DNA of 64,000 nt from Microvirga ossetica (GCF_002741015.1 NZ_CP016616.1:2265501-2329500); one strand, 5' to 3'. Counted from the first letter of the stretch, positions 51,024 through 62,938 are shown. Numbers and translations are program-made. Notes: generated by a model not told the origin, from the sequence alone.

Positions 51024-52706
51024 TCAATGCAGGACCATCTGCGTGAAGGGATGGACATAGGCCTGCAGCATCACGAGGCCGCCGACGAGGCAGGCCAACG
51101 CGATGGAATGCCAGAACACGAAGCGCAGGATGCTTCCCTCGTGGCCGAACCAGTTCGTCGCCGTCGATGCCACGACGATGGATTGGGCATCGATCATCTT
51201 GCCCATCACGCCGCCGGAGGAATTCGCCGCCGCCATGAGGATGGGGGACAGCCCAAGCTGTTCGGACGTGATCTTCTGCAAACCGCCGAACAGGACGTTG
51301 GATGCGGTGTCCGAGCCCGTCAGCGCCACGCCGAGCCAGCCGAGCAGCGTGCCGAAGAACGGGTAGAGGATTCCCGTCCCTGCGAAGGCAAGACCCAGAG
51401 TCGCATCGACGCCTGAGAAGCGCGTCAGCGTGCCGATCGCCAGCATCGCGGCGATGGTGATGAGCGAGTAGCGCAGCACCCAGATGGTTTCGAACCAGGC
51501 TGTGATGAGCCGCAAGGGCGAAAATCCCATGACGAAGCCCGCGATGATGGCCGCGATCAGCACGCCCGTGCCGGTATAGGACATGTAGGTGAAGGCGAAG
51601 ACGGCAGGCTCCGCCGTCGGAGTGGCGACGATGGGCGCAACCTTCTGCACCATGTTGTGCAGGCCGGGAATCGGATAGCTCCAGGTGAAGATCGGGTTCA
51701 CGAGAGCCTTGAACCAGCCGGTGCCCCAGATCGCGACGATGATGGACAGGATGATCCACGGCACCCACGCCCACATGACGTCCTCACGGCTCGCCCGGGG
51801 CGAAACATTGGCCGTGCCGGCGCCCAGCGGCGCGGGCCGTGTCAGGGTGCCAGCGGAAATGTCGTGCGTGCGCAGGGCGGGAGAGGTCCAGACCTCCTTC
51901 GGGCGCCAGATCCGCATGAAGCCGACGAGGCAGGCCATCGAGATCAGGGACGCCCCGATATCGACGATCCAGGGATTGATGTAGTTGGAAATCAGGAATT
52001 GCGGGATCGCGAAGGACACGGCGCAGACGAGAATGGCCGGCCAGACTTGGAGCATGCCGCGAAAGCCCGCGAAGACCCAGATCAGCCAGAAGGGCACGAT
52101 GACCGAGAAGAAGGGCAGCTGGCGCCCGACCATCGCGCCGAGGACGTAAGGATCGAAGCCCGTGACAGAGGCCAGGCCCTGGATCGGGGCACCGAGCGCG
52201 CCATAGGCCACCGGTGCCGTATTGGCGATGAGCGAGAGACCGGACGCCGCGAGCGGCGAGAATCCGAGCCCGATGAGGATGGCGCCGGTCACGGCAACGG
52301 GCGTACCGAATCCGCCCGCCCCTTCGAAGAAGGCTCCGAAGGAGAAGGCGACGAGGAGCAGCTGGAGGCGACGATCCGTCGTGAGGTCGCCGACGGATTG
52401 CTGAAGCGTGGCGAACCATCCTTTCTCCACCGTCAGCCGGTAGAGGAAAATCACGTTCAGGATGATCCAGCCGATGGGAAACATGCCTGTGACGACGCCG
52501 AAGAGCGCCGCGCGGATGGCAAGCCCAGCAGGCATGGTGAACAGGAAGACGGAGACCGCGATCGCCGCCACCAGGGCGACGACGGCGGCAATATGGGCCT
52601 TCACCTTGCCGGATGCGATCATCGCCAGAAGAAGGACGACGGGAATGGCGGCAGCGACGGTGGACAAAGCTGCGCTGCCGAAGGGATTATAGACCTGACT
52701 CCACAT
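51024..52706 (-). CDS. lldP: L-lactate permease
   Basis: 560 aa, 12-14 membrane segments throughout. Family-specific sequences include GAFFEGAGGFGTPVAVTGAI, NTAPVAYGALGAPI and late ANSSGGVMGKMIDAQSIVVA. Imports lactate or glycolate with protons. Start ATG 52706 has AGGGGAA upstream. No lactate dehydrogenase gene is adjacent. The length and motifs match LldP/GlcA; glycolate use cannot be separated by eye. Confidence 0.95.
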   Translation of the reverse strand: MWSQVYNPFGSAALSTVAAAIPVVLLLAMIASGKVKAHIAAVVALVAAIAVSVFLFTMPAGLAIRAALFGVVTGMFPIGWIILNVIFLYRLTVEKGWFATLQQSVGDLTTDRRLQLLLVAFSFGAFFEGAGGFGTPVAVTGAILIGLGFSPLAASGLSLIANTAPVAYGALGAPIQGLASVTGFDPYVLGAMVGRQLPFFSVIVPFWLIWVFAGFRGMLQVWPAILVCAVSFAIPQFLISNYINPWIVDIGASLISMACLVGFMRIWRPKEVWTSPALRTHDISAGTLTRPAPLGAGTANVSPRASREDVMWAWVPWIILSIIVAIWGTGWFKALVNPIFTWSYPIPGLHNMVQKVAPIVATPTAEPAVFAFTYMSYTGTGVLIAAIIAGFVMGFSPLRLITAWFETIWVLRYSLITIAAMLAIGTLTRFSGVDATLGLAFAGTGILYPFFGTLLGWLGVALTGSDTASNVLFGGLQKITSEQLGLSPILMAAANSSGGVMGKMIDAQSIVVASTATNWFGHEGSILRFVFWHSIALACLVGGLVMLQAYVHPFTQMVLH

Positions 52707-52837
52707 GATGATTCCCCTGATCCCGCCGGCATGCGCCGGCGATGAGAACTCGGGCGGTCGGGCGAAAGACGGCCGCCTTAGGGGAAGCTAAGGGGATGAT
52801 GAAATGTGGCAATACCGGATGTGAGAAGAGACGCGTC

Positions 52838-53953
52838 TCAATCCTTGCTACACGAGGCCAGCATGCCCTCGATATCGATGTAATGCCCGGCCCGGTCGCG
52901 CTTGGCGGCGAGGTAGCTGACATTCTCCGCGGTCGGGCGGCCGAGCACGCGATGGTCCGAGATCACCTCGAGACCGGCCCTGGCGAGCGCGGCGATCTTT
53001 TCCGGATTGTTGGTCATGAGGCGCACCGTGCCGATGCCGAGTTCTTTCAGCATCGCGGCGGCGAAATCGAAGCGGCGCTGATCCGCCTCGAAGCCCAGAA
53101 CCTCGTCGGCGTCGTAGGTGTCATACCCTTGCGACTGGAGCTTGTAGGCGCGGATCTTGTTGGCGATGCCGTTCCCGCGTCCTTCCTGATCGAGATAGAG
53201 CAGGATGCCGCCCTCGTTCTGCGCCATGAAGCGCACGGTCTCGCGCAGCTGGTCGCCGCAATCGCATTTCAGGCTGCCGAAGAGATCGCCGGTGAGGCAG
53301 GCGGAATGCAGCCGCACGGTCACGGGCCTGGAGAGATCGGGCTTTCCGACGACGATCGCCACCTGATCGCGCAGGCCCTCGCCGCCGCGGAACACCACGA
53401 ACTCGCTGGTCGGTGCGCCCTCCAGCGGCACCGGCGCCCGGCTGACGATCTTCAGGCCCAGAGCCTGGGCATGCCGGTAATCGCGAACCGCTTCGCCAGG
53501 CACCCGCAACAGGGACGGCGCGATCTCGACGCCCTCCGCCAGGGGCACGACGATGACCGCCGGCAGGACGAGGGACAGGCGGGCGAGTTCCAGCGCCTCT
53601 TCGTCCAGGGCATCGGCGGGCCGGACCGGCGCATCGATGCGCCCGTCGACCTTGAGGGCTAGGTTTTCCACGCGTACCCGGTCGATCACGGGCAGGGCGA
53701 GCCGGCCGGGTCCTTCGCGCTCGAGGCCGAGGCGGCGCAGCCGCGCCGCCGGCAGGACGAGATGAGCATGACCCTCGGCCGCGGCGTCGATCTCGGCCGC
53801 CGCTGCATCGTCCAAATCCTCGACGCCGATCACGAGCGCGCGGCCTTCCGCGCCGTCGATCACCACGGGGCGGGCGCTGCGGAACTCCATGATCGCCCGC
53901 TCGACCAGGGTCGTGGCGGGATTGTCGGACAGGCTCAAACTCAGGCGCATCAT
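52838..53953 (-). CDS. ribA: GTP cyclohydrolase II with degenerate N-terminal domain
   Basis: 371 aa. The C-terminal half is GTP cyclohydrolase II, first step of riboflavin synthesis. Zinc ligands Cys219, Cys230 and Cys232 lie in HSACLTGDLFGSLKCDCG; YLDQEGRGNGIANKIRAYKL and TNNPEKIAAL follow. The N-terminal about 170 residues occupy the place of a dihydroxybutanone-phosphate synthase domain but I see none of its acidic metal-binding motifs, so it is probably non-functional for that step. Start ATG 53953 or 53950; a TTG at 53968 is also in frame. No other rib genes and no FMN riboswitch are apparent nearby. Confidence 0.92.
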   Translation of the reverse strand: MMRLSLSLSDNPATTLVERAIMEFRSARPVVIDGAEGRALVIGVEDLDDAAAAEIDAAAEGHAHLVLPAARLRRLGLEREGPGRLALPVIDRVRVENLALKVDGRIDAPVRPADALDEEALELARLSLVLPAVIVVPLAEGVEIAPSLLRVPGEAVRDYRHAQALGLKIVSRAPVPLEGAPTSEFVVFRGGEGLRDQVAIVVGKPDLSRPVTVRLHSACLTGDLFGSLKCDCGDQLRETVRFMAQNEGGILLYLDQEGRGNGIANKIRAYKLQSQGYDTYDADEVLGFEADQRRFDFAAAMLKELGIGTVRLMTNNPEKIAALARAGLEVISDHRVLGRPTAENVSYLAAKRDRAGHYIDIEGMLASCSKD

Positions 53954-54204
53954 CAATAACTCAGGCAAACCGCTTCAAATCCGGAGGGAGAAGGAGGTCA
54001 TTTGGGGCGAAACGCCCCCAAAGCCACGCTTCAGGATTGTTTTCACCCTATCACAGGGCACTCCCGATCCCCAATTCCATAGATGCGATGGCAGCCATGC
54101 CGGATCAATGGGTTTGCCTGCAAAGGTCTCTTGGCTCGACGGCATAGATCCAGCACGCTATCTGTGCCGCCACGCTTCCACGACGACAATCCGGACGATT
54201 CTCC

Positions 54205-55158
54205 ATGCTCCTTTCCCGGCTCATTGGCTTCGGTTTCCTCGGTCTTGCCACGACGGCCCATGCCGCGTCCCTCGACGGCCTTGCCGTGGAGATGACCAAC
54301 ACCAGCGAGCCGGTGCTCTGCGCCGAAAAGGACAACGTGGCGGTCAATTTCGCCTCGCCCGAGGTGCGGCACTTCCAGATCGAGGCCGTGCATCCGGCCT
54401 ATATGGGCTCCCTGCGCCAGGACCGCTGGGAGCCGGACTGGACCGCCTGCGAGGACATTTCGGAGGAAACCTCGGCCAAGCCGCATCCGACCATGGCGAC
54501 CCTCTACGAGGATGACAGCCTGCGCATCATGGGCCTGTCCTTCACCGAGTTCTGGCGCCCGAGCGATGTCACGGTGACGATCGGCGACAAGGTCACGCCC
54601 AGGATCCATCTCCTCCAGCTCCTCAAGAAGCGGGGCGACAAGGCGGTGGAGGTGCTCGTGATCTATCCCGGCGACGGCTACTGGCGCATCAAGCCGCTGC
54701 CGCCTGAGCATCTGGACTGGACCTCCTACGGCTCGTCCTTCCTCGTCGGTCCAGTGGAATTCGACCAGCGGCCGGTGGTGAACCTGAAGGACGTGGCCTT
54801 CGACCCCAAGACCATGACCTTCACGCTCACCCTGGCGAAGGGCGGCAAGGCCAGCGTCGCGGTCAAGGCGCTCAACGAGGAGCGCATGACCCTCGACGTC
54901 GCCTTCGACCGGGGCGTCTCTGGCCTGCCCTTCGCGGGGCTGCGCTCCATGTACGTGACCGAGTTCAATGCGGATGTGGCGCGCATCGCCGTGCGCGAGG
55001 AAGGCGCCCGCTCCTGGCGCGAGGAGCCGATCATGAACTTCCCCGGCGCCAAGGCGACCGATGCCTGGATGGGGCGCCTCGTGCCCTCGCGCCACAACAC
55101 CAGCGCGCCGGACATGATGTTCAACCGTTTCCGCGCGTCGCCAGCCCCTTCGCGCTGA
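54205..55158 (+). CDS. Secreted protein of unknown function, 317 aa
   Basis: Signal peptide at about 1-20 (LIGFGFLGLATTAHA). The mature part is soluble with many beta-type stretches and two Cys (VLCAEKDN and WTACEDI) that may pair. It ends PSRHNTSAPDMMFNRFRASP. I do not recognise a family. The 3' end overlaps the convergent exporter gene by 38 nt. Expected location is periplasm or outside; role unknown. Confidence 0.75.
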   Translation: MLLSRLIGFGFLGLATTAHAASLDGLAVEMTNTSEPVLCAEKDNVAVNFASPEVRHFQIEAVHPAYMGSLRQDRWEPDWTACEDISEETSAKPHPTMATLYEDDSLRIMGLSFTEFWRPSDVTVTIGDKVTPRIHLLQLLKKRGDKAVEVLVIYPGDGYWRIKPLPPEHLDWTSYGSSFLVGPVEFDQRPVVNLKDVAFDPKTMTFTLTLAKGGKASVAVKALNEERMTLDVAFDRGVSGLPFAGLRSMYVTEFNADVARIAVREEGARSWREEPIMNFPGAKATDAWMGRLVPSRHNTSAPDMMFNRFRASPAPSR

Positions 55159-56080
55159 GCCGGGCATTCAGCGCGGACACGATGCGGCCGTCGATCAGGA
55201 TGAGCCCTGCTCCGATCAGGGCCATGCCGGCCACATGCCGGATCGCCAATGTCTCGCCCAGAATGAACACGCCGAGCAGGATGGCGCTGACCGGGATGAG
55301 GAAGGTCACGAGACCGACATTCGTGGCCCCGGCCCGCGCCAGCAGGCGGAAGAAGATCAGATAGGCGAAGGCCGTCGAGACGAGGCCGAGGGCCACGAGC
55401 GACACGATGGTCGCGGTACCAGGCATCGCCAATGTCCAGGGCCGATCGATGAGGAGGGCTGCCGGCAGCAGAAGCGCGCTCGAGACCGTCACCTGCCCGG
55501 CGGCCGTCGCGAGCGGCGGAATGCCCATGGTCTTGAAGCGCCGCCCGAACACGCCGGAAAAGCCGTAGGACAGGGCCGCGCCGAGAATGGCCAGCTGTGC
55601 CAGGATGCTCGTGTCCAGAGAAACGAAAGCGGCGGCGCCAATCATCACTGCAACGCCGACGAAGCCCACGATGACGCCGGCGAATTTCTGCCCCGTGAGG
55701 CGCTCGTCGACCGTCAGGTAATGCGCCACGATCACCGTGAAGAGCGGCGTCGTGGCATTGAGAATCGAGGCCAACCCGCTGGCGATATGGCTCTGTCCCC
55801 AGACGATGAGCGTGAAGGGGATCACGTTGTTGAGGATCGACATGCCCAAGAAGGCCGCCCAGGCCTGACGGGTGCGCGGAAGCGCCACCCCCACCAGCCT
55901 CAAGGTCACGAGAAGAGCCAGGGCAGCCGTCACCACCCGAACCGCCACGATGGTCAGCGGCGGCAATTCACGCACGGCGACGCCGATGAAAAGAAAAGAC
56001 CCTCCCCAGACAATGGAAAGCACGGCCAGCAGCGCCCAATCGGACACCGCCATGGTCTTCTGAATGGGCGCTTGTGTCAT
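55121..56080 (-). CDS. DMT superfamily transporter (EamA domains)
   Basis: 319 aa, ten membrane segments arranged as two EamA halves (about 12-145 and 160-295). The first half begins WALLAVLSIVWGGSFLFIG and the second contains ILGAALSYGFSGVFGRRF. Such proteins usually export metabolites or amino acids. Start ATG 56080 is chosen as the normal beginning of the first segment; the frame extends to 56167 without family character. Converges on and overlaps the 317-aa secreted protein gene by 38 nt. Confidence 0.9.
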   Translation of the reverse strand: MTQAPIQKTMAVSDWALLAVLSIVWGGSFLFIGVAVRELPPLTIVAVRVVTAALALLVTLRLVGVALPRTRQAWAAFLGMSILNNVIPFTLIVWGQSHIASGLASILNATTPLFTVIVAHYLTVDERLTGQKFAGVIVGFVGVAVMIGAAAFVSLDTSILAQLAILGAALSYGFSGVFGRRFKTMGIPPLATAAGQVTVSSALLLPAALLIDRPWTLAMPGTATIVSLVALGLVSTAFAYLIFFRLLARAGATNVGLVTFLIPVSAILLGVFILGETLAIRHVAGMALIGAGLILIDGRIVSALNARLSAKGLATRGNG

Positions 56081-56173
56081 CTCAACGAATCCAGGTTTCG
56101 AGCCTGAATGCCACGAAATGAGACGCCGAACGACCCGTTTCCTGTGGGGAAAGGAAGTCCCCGTCAATCTTCT

Positions 56174-56281
56174 TCCTCATCCTGAGGAGCAGCGAAGCTG
56201 CGTCTCGAAGGAGGTTCCAGAGAGCACTGGAGGCGCCCTCGTCCTTCGAGACGCCGCCTGCGGCGGCCCTCAGGATGAGGG
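56174..56281. repeat. Palindromic intergenic element with CCTCATCCTGAGG ends
   Basis: Left arm TCCTCATCCTGAGGAGC... with CGTCTCGAAGGA and right arm TCCTTCGAGACG ... CCTCAGGATGAGG form a long imperfect inverted repeat around a short spacer. One copy only in this window. It lies between the start of the DMT transporter gene and the end of the next minus-strand gene. Confidence 0.8.
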
Positions 56282-56311
56282 CTTAGGGGACTGCCTGTCG
56301 GGCCGGGACTC

Positions 56312-56953
56312 TCACGACAGAGCGTACCACTCGCCGTTGGACCGGCAGGCGACCATGTCGCCTTTCCGCGCTTTGCCGCCGCCGCGCCATTCGCGCTGCA
56401 CCAGGCGGCAATCCTGACCCTTGAAGCTGCCCTTCACGACCGGTCGGATCGTGACCCGTCCGGAGGCGCCCGTCTGCGGATTCTGCCAGGGGGCGCCGCT
56501 GCCATAGCCTTTCTCAATGACCGACAGGATGGCCTGCGCCTCGGCGGGGCGGTCGGGATCGGGCACGGGCTGGCTGGCGGCACGCTCGGCTTGGCCCCGT
56601 GCCCTGGCCGAGTTCACGATGTTTTGCGAGGCCTGCACTTGGGCGGCCATGCCGGCCTGCATCGCCATGTAGGGAACCGACGTCATGAGGCTTCTGCCGC
56701 CCGAGAAAATGGCGTCGATGGTGGATTGCGTGGCCGTCATGCCTATGGTGGCCGCCTGGGAGGCCGCAACCTGGTTCATCTGGCTCTGATAGGCGGCAGC
56801 ATGATCCGGCCCTGCAACATTGCCGGCCGCGATATCGGAAAGGCGCGGCGCGAAGGCGGCGAAGTTGATTTTCGAAGCGCCCTGGGCATGAGCCTGCCAT
56901 GTCCCGAGAATCACGGCTGCGGCCGCAAGGCCTGCCCGGCAAAAGCTCCTCAT
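56312..56953 (-). CDS. Secreted protein with surface-antigen-like C-terminus, 213 aa
   Basis: Signal peptide at about 1-23 (AAAAVILGTWQAHA). The middle is Ala/Gln/Ser-rich and helical. The last 65 residues contain GASGRVTIRPVVKGSFKGQD with two Cys in CRLVQREW and ACRSNGEWYAL, similar in layout to the C-terminus of 17-kDa-type surface antigens. GAGGGAG precedes ATG 56953. Probably periplasmic or outer-membrane associated; function unknown. Confidence 0.72.
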   Translation of the reverse strand: MRSFCRAGLAAAAVILGTWQAHAQGASKINFAAFAPRLSDIAAGNVAGPDHAAAYQSQMNQVAASQAATIGMTATQSTIDAIFSGGRSLMTSVPYMAMQAGMAAQVQASQNIVNSARARGQAERAASQPVPDPDRPAEAQAILSVIEKGYGSGAPWQNPQTGASGRVTIRPVVKGSFKGQDCRLVQREWRGGGKARKGDMVACRSNGEWYALS

Positions 56954-57145
56954 CGCGACAACTCCCTCGTTTCCCGTAACGGCATATCATGACAAGTACA
57001 CCGCGGGAAGCGTCAGCAAGGGCGACAGGGGGCCGCGTCAAGACTTCGTTCACGACGATGGGGAGAAGTCTTAGGCCTTTACCTCTCCTTCACAGGTTCC
57101 GGGCGAGCCTCTCGCTCACGATCTCGTCCCCTGTAGCGTCACGCC

Positions 57146-57409
57146 ATGAACCCGCCGATCTCCCGCGAGCCTTCCTACGGCATCCGCCATGAGCCCATGC
57201 GCTCCGTGGTGCGGTCGAGCTTTTGCGTGATGCCCCACGATCCGCGGCCGGCGCGGAACACCAGTTTCATCTTCGGCCGCTCGGATTCGCGCTATCGCCC
57301 CCTTCTGAACCAGGAGGAGCGGGACCGGCTTCACATCTGGGCCATGATCGTCGCGCTGTCCTCGTCCATCGTCGGCACGACTCTTCTCCTCATGGCCATT
57401 CTGGGCTGA
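57146..57409 (+). CDS. Small single-pass membrane protein, 87 aa
   Basis: Residues 1-62 are polar, with Pro/Arg-rich sequence (FCVMPHDPRPARNTSFIFGR); one hydrophobic segment at about 64-86 ends the protein (MIVALSSSIVGTTLLLMAIL). This suggests a C-terminal membrane anchor with a cytoplasmic N-terminus. No strong ribosome site. Codon use matches its neighbours. Unknown function. Confidence 0.65.
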   Translation: MNPPISREPSYGIRHEPMRSVVRSSFCVMPHDPRPARNTSFIFGRSDSRYRPLLNQEERDRLHIWAMIVALSSSIVGTTLLLMAILG

Positions 57410-57418
57410 CGCGGCCGT

Positions 57419-59194
57419 TCACAGCGGCCAGACCAGCATGATCAGCGGCACCCCGATCACCACCACGAGAATCGAAAGCGGCAGACCGAGTCGCCAGTAA
57501 TCGCCGAAGCGGTAGCCTCCCGGCCCCATCACCAGGGTGTTGCACTGGTGGCCGATGGGCGTGAGGAAATCGCAGGCCGCGCCGATCGCCACGGCCATGA
57601 GGAAGGCATCGGGCCTGAAGCCGAGCTGGCTGGCGAAGCTCGCCGCGATGGGCGCCATGACGAGCACCGTCGCGGCGTTGTTGAGGAACGGCGTCACCGC
57701 CATCGCCGCCACCATGATCAGCACGAGGGCGCCGGTCGGCGGCAGCATGTTGGCGGCCGAGGAGAGCCAGCCGGCGATCAGGTCCGTGCCGCCGGTGGTG
57801 CGGATCGATTCGCTGACCGGGATGAGCGCCCCGAGCATCACGATGATTGGCCACTCGATGGTCTCGTAGGCCTCGCGCAAGGTCAGCGAGCCGAACAGCA
57901 CCAGCAGGACCCCAGCCCCGAAGAAGGCGATGGCGACAGGCAGGATGTTGAAGGCGACGAGCCCCATCGTAACAGCCAGGATCGCGGCGGGCAGGAGGCT
58001 CCGGCGCGCGCTGCCGAGGCGGATCTCGCGCGTGGCCAGGGGCAGGCAGCCGAGATCGCGCAGGGTATCCGGCAGTCGCCTGAAATTGCCCTGGAGCACG
58101 ATGACGTCCCCGGAGCGCAGGGGGATGGTGCGCAGCCTTTCCTTGAAGCGCTCCCCGCTGCGGCTGACCGCGATGAGGTTGACGCCGTGGCGCTCATAGA
58201 GGCCGATATCCCCGGCCGAGACGCCGGTCAGGGCGGAGTTCGGCCCGACGATGGCCTCGATGACGCCGATCTCGTCCGTGGCCTCCTCGGTCTCGGGCAG
58301 GCGATGCTCGCGGCTGAGCCGCAGGCCCGCCCGGGCGACGGCGCTCTCGAGCGCGTCGGATTCGCCCTCCAGCATGAGCAGGTCGTTTTCCCGAAGCGTC
58401 ACGTCCGGGAGCGGGCTGGAACTGCGGGTCTCGTTGCGGATGATGGCGGAGACCTTGACCTCGCCGTTGGCGAGCCGGTGCAGATCCGCCACCGTCTGCC
58501 CGACCACATCCGATTCCGCCGTGACGCGGGCCTCGGTGACGTAGTCCTTGATGTCGAGCGCGGCGTCGAGGGAGGCAGCACCCTTGCGCCCCTGCGGCAG
58601 CAGGCGATAGCCGAAGGCGAGGAAGACGACGCCTGCGAGCGCGATGCCGATGCCGACGGGCGTGAAGTCGAACATGCCGAAAGGCTCGCCCAGAAGCTCT
58701 TCCCTGACCCGCGAGACGATGATGTTGGGCGAGGTGCCGACCAGGGTGACGATGCCGCCGAGGAGCGAGCCGAAGGCCATCGGCATGAGAAAGCTCGAAG
58801 GCGGCGTGTTGGTGCGCCGGGCGATCTGGAACGCGACAGGAATCATCATCGCGAGCGCGCCGATGTTCTTCACGAAGGCGGACAGCACCGTCACGACGGT
58901 CACGAGCACGACGATCTGGATCTGCGTTGTGCGCAGATAGGGTCCGACCCGGTTCAGGCCCGCCTCGAGAATCCCGGATTTCGCCACCGCAGCGCTGACG
59001 AGAAGGGCGCTCGCGACGATGATGACGATGTCGTCGCTGAAGCCCTCGAACGCCTTGTCGGCAGGCACGATGCCCACCAGCACCGCCGCCAGAAGGGAGA
59101 GAACCGCGACGAGATCGTAGCGCAGACGGCCCCAGACGAAGAGCGCCATCATCCCGGCGACGATGGCGAAGGAAAGCATTTGCTGATGGGTCAT
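57419..59194 (-). CDS. SLC13-type permease with two TrkA-C regulatory domains
   Basis: 591 aa. Membrane parts at about 5-185 and 385-591 surround a central cytoplasmic region with two RCK-C/TrkA-C-like units (about 200-280 and 290-370; VKVSAIIRNETRS and GVNLIAVSRSGERFKERL). Hairpin signature sequences VTLVGTSPNIIVS and LTPIGHQCNTLVMGPGGY fit the divalent anion:Na+ symporter fold. Substrate may be sulfate, a dicarboxylate or another anion. Start ATG 59194; a TTG at 59221 preceded by TTAGGA is an alternative. The SNT/GHQC motifs are intact. Confidence 0.88.
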   Translation of the reverse strand: MTHQQMLSFAIVAGMMALFVWGRLRYDLVAVLSLLAAVLVGIVPADKAFEGFSDDIVIIVASALLVSAAVAKSGILEAGLNRVGPYLRTTQIQIVVLVTVVTVLSAFVKNIGALAMMIPVAFQIARRTNTPPSSFLMPMAFGSLLGGIVTLVGTSPNIIVSRVREELLGEPFGMFDFTPVGIGIALAGVVFLAFGYRLLPQGRKGAASLDAALDIKDYVTEARVTAESDVVGQTVADLHRLANGEVKVSAIIRNETRSSSPLPDVTLRENDLLMLEGESDALESAVARAGLRLSREHRLPETEEATDEIGVIEAIVGPNSALTGVSAGDIGLYERHGVNLIAVSRSGERFKERLRTIPLRSGDVIVLQGNFRRLPDTLRDLGCLPLATREIRLGSARRSLLPAAILAVTMGLVAFNILPVAIAFFGAGVLLVLFGSLTLREAYETIEWPIIVMLGALIPVSESIRTTGGTDLIAGWLSSAANMLPPTGALVLIMVAAMAVTPFLNNAATVLVMAPIAASFASQLGFRPDAFLMAVAIGAACDFLTPIGHQCNTLVMGPGGYRFGDYWRLGLPLSILVVVIGVPLIMLVWPL

Positions 59195-59254
59195 GGGGAA
59201 CGCGAGCGAGAGGAACTTCAATCCTAACGCGGCGCGGCCCCGTTGGTGCCTTCG

Positions 59255-59719
59255 CTATTGCCCGAGGACGAGCGCCCAGTAGCGGCCGTAGCGGTTGTTG
59301 GCATCGGCGCGGGCGAGGCCGATCTTGCGCGCCTGGGGCATCAGGAGATTGCTGTTGTGACCGGGAGAGGCCTTCCAGCGCCCGATGGCGCCGTCGACGG
59401 AATCCGATCCGGCCGACAGGTTCTCGGCCGAATAGCCGATGACGCCGTAATCATCCATGCGGCTGGCGAAGCGGCCGTGGCTGAGCCGGCCGGCAGCAGC
59501 GACCGCCCGAGCCTGATGCTCGGCCGCCTTGTTGAGATTCGTGTCGACCGTCACGGGGCTCAGACCCTTCGAGACGCGGTAGGCCGAAATCAATCGGGCG
59601 GCCGCGGCGGCATCGTTCGTGGAACTCGCCAGGACAGCATCCTTGGGAGTCAGGGCCCAATCACCGGCGCAGCCGGCGAGACCGAGCGCAAGGAAGGCCG
59701 AGATGAAAAGAGCGCGCAT
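59255..59719 (-). CDS. CAP/SCP domain lipoprotein
   Basis: 154 aa. Lipobox LAGC places a lipidated Cys at about residue 17 after a short signal. The CAP domain is visible from LISAYRVSKGLSPVTVDTNL through HQARAVAAAGRLSHG and YSAENLSAG to WKASPGHNSNLLMP, with the two conserved His (in LSHG and PGHN). AAGGGGA precedes ATG 59719. Bacterial CAP proteins are extracytoplasmic and mostly uncharacterised. Confidence 0.88.
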   Translation of the reverse strand: MRALFISAFLALGLAGCAGDWALTPKDAVLASSTNDAAAAARLISAYRVSKGLSPVTVDTNLNKAAEHQARAVAAAGRLSHGRFASRMDDYGVIGYSAENLSAGSDSVDGAIGRWKASPGHNSNLLMPQARKIGLARADANNRYGRYWALVLGQ

Positions 59720-59870
59720 CGCAATCCCCTTCGGGCGGCGTTCAGGCGCCGCTCCCCTTGAAAAAACAACCCGTGGCGTTCATGTGCAAAAGCCATGAAC
59801 CCGATGCCGCTGCATGCCATGCCGCTGCCTAAGGGTCCAGTTTCCTTGCCCTCCCGCGTCAGCTGACCGC

Positions 59871-61135
59871 ATGCCCTCGTACCCCTCCTCCCCTGAAGTC
59901 GCCATCGTCGGCGCCGGCCCTGCCGGCCTGATCGCCGCGGAGGTTTTGGGACGCGCGGGCGTCTCCGTCACCGTCTACGACCAGATGCCCTCGGTCGGCC
60001 GCAAGCTGCTCATGGCGGGCCGGGGCGGGTTGAACCTCACGCATTCGGAAGAGTTTGAGCGCTTTATCACCCGCTATGCCGAGGCCGCGCCGCAGCTGCG
60101 GCCCCCGATCGAGGCCTTCCGTCCGGAGGACCTGCGCGTCTGGTGCGAGGGCCTGGGGCAGGAGACCTTCGTGGGATCGAGCGGGCGCGTGTTCCCCAAG
60201 GCCTTCAAGGCCTCTCCGCTCCTGCGCGCCTGGCTGTCGCGGCTGGAGGGCCTCGGTGTCCGCTTCGCCCTGCGCCATCGCTGGCAGGGTTTTGACGACG
60301 GCTCCCTCGCCTTCACCGATGCGGCCGGCGAGCCGGTGCGGGTGAAGCCCGACGCCACAATCCTGGCGCTCGGCGGCGGAAGCTGGCCGCGGCTCGGCTC
60401 GGACGGGACCTGGGTCGACCTGCTGGCCCGGCGCGGCGTCGCCGTCTCGCCCCTCCGGCCGGCCAATATGGGCTTCACCTATCCGTGGTCGGAGGTCATG
60501 CGCAGCCGCTTCGAGGGCGAGCCCCTGAAGCGGATCGCACTCGCCTTCGAGGGCAGGATTGTGAAGGGCGAGGCCATCGTCACGGCGGACGGGATCGAGG
60601 GCGGCGCCGTCTACGCGCTCTCGGCACGGCTCCGCGACGCCATCGGGGAGCGTGGGTCCGCCCTTCTCCACATCGATCTCAGGCCCGATCTGCCCAAAGA
60701 TGCTCTGGCGAAGCGCCTGAGCGCACCGAGAAAAGGCCAATCCGCCTCGACATTCCTGCGCAAGAGCGCCGGACTGAGCCCGGTCGGAATTGCCCTGCTG
60801 CGGGAGGCTTCCCCTGCCCTGCCGGTAGAGCCCGATTCGCTCGCCCGTCTCATCAAGGCCGTGCCCTTGAGGCTGACCGGCACGAAATCCCTGGAGCGGG
60901 CCATTTCCAGCGCCGGCGGCGTGCCGTTCACGGAGCTGGACGAACACCTGATGCTGCGGCGGCTGCCCGGAATCTTCGTCGCCGGCGAGATGCTGGACTG
61001 GGAGGCGCCCACCGGCGGCTACCTGCTGCAGGCCAGCTTCGCCACCGGCATTGCCGCAGCGAAAGGCGTCTTGAGCCGGCTGGGGATTCCCGATGCCGCA
61101 TTGACGGAAAGCCTGTCCTCGGCCACACGGCAGAC

Positions 61136-61139
<4 letters not shown>
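59871..61139 (+). CDS. NAD(P)/FAD-dependent flavoprotein of the HI0933/YhiN type
   Basis: 422 aa. FAD motif VAIVGAGPAGLIAAEVLG near residues 10-27, then GRKLLMAGRGGLNLTHSE, typical for HI0933-like flavoproteins, and the final FAD contact IFVAGEMLDWEAPTGGYLLQ. It is the shorter variant I associate with TIGR03862 (family recall). Start ATG 59871 gives a normal N-terminus. Its stop overlaps the GTG start of recQ (GTGA). Reaction unknown for the whole family. Confidence 0.88.

Positions 61140-62938
<1,799 letters not shown>

Noticed and set aside
53954..54204. Possible FMN riboswitch near ribA
   Set aside because: None of the conserved RFN segments could be seen upstream of the minus-strand ribA start.
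60485..61135. N-terminal extension of recQ
   Set aside because: It lies inside the flavoprotein gene and is a frame shadow; GTG 61136 starts a normal RecQ.
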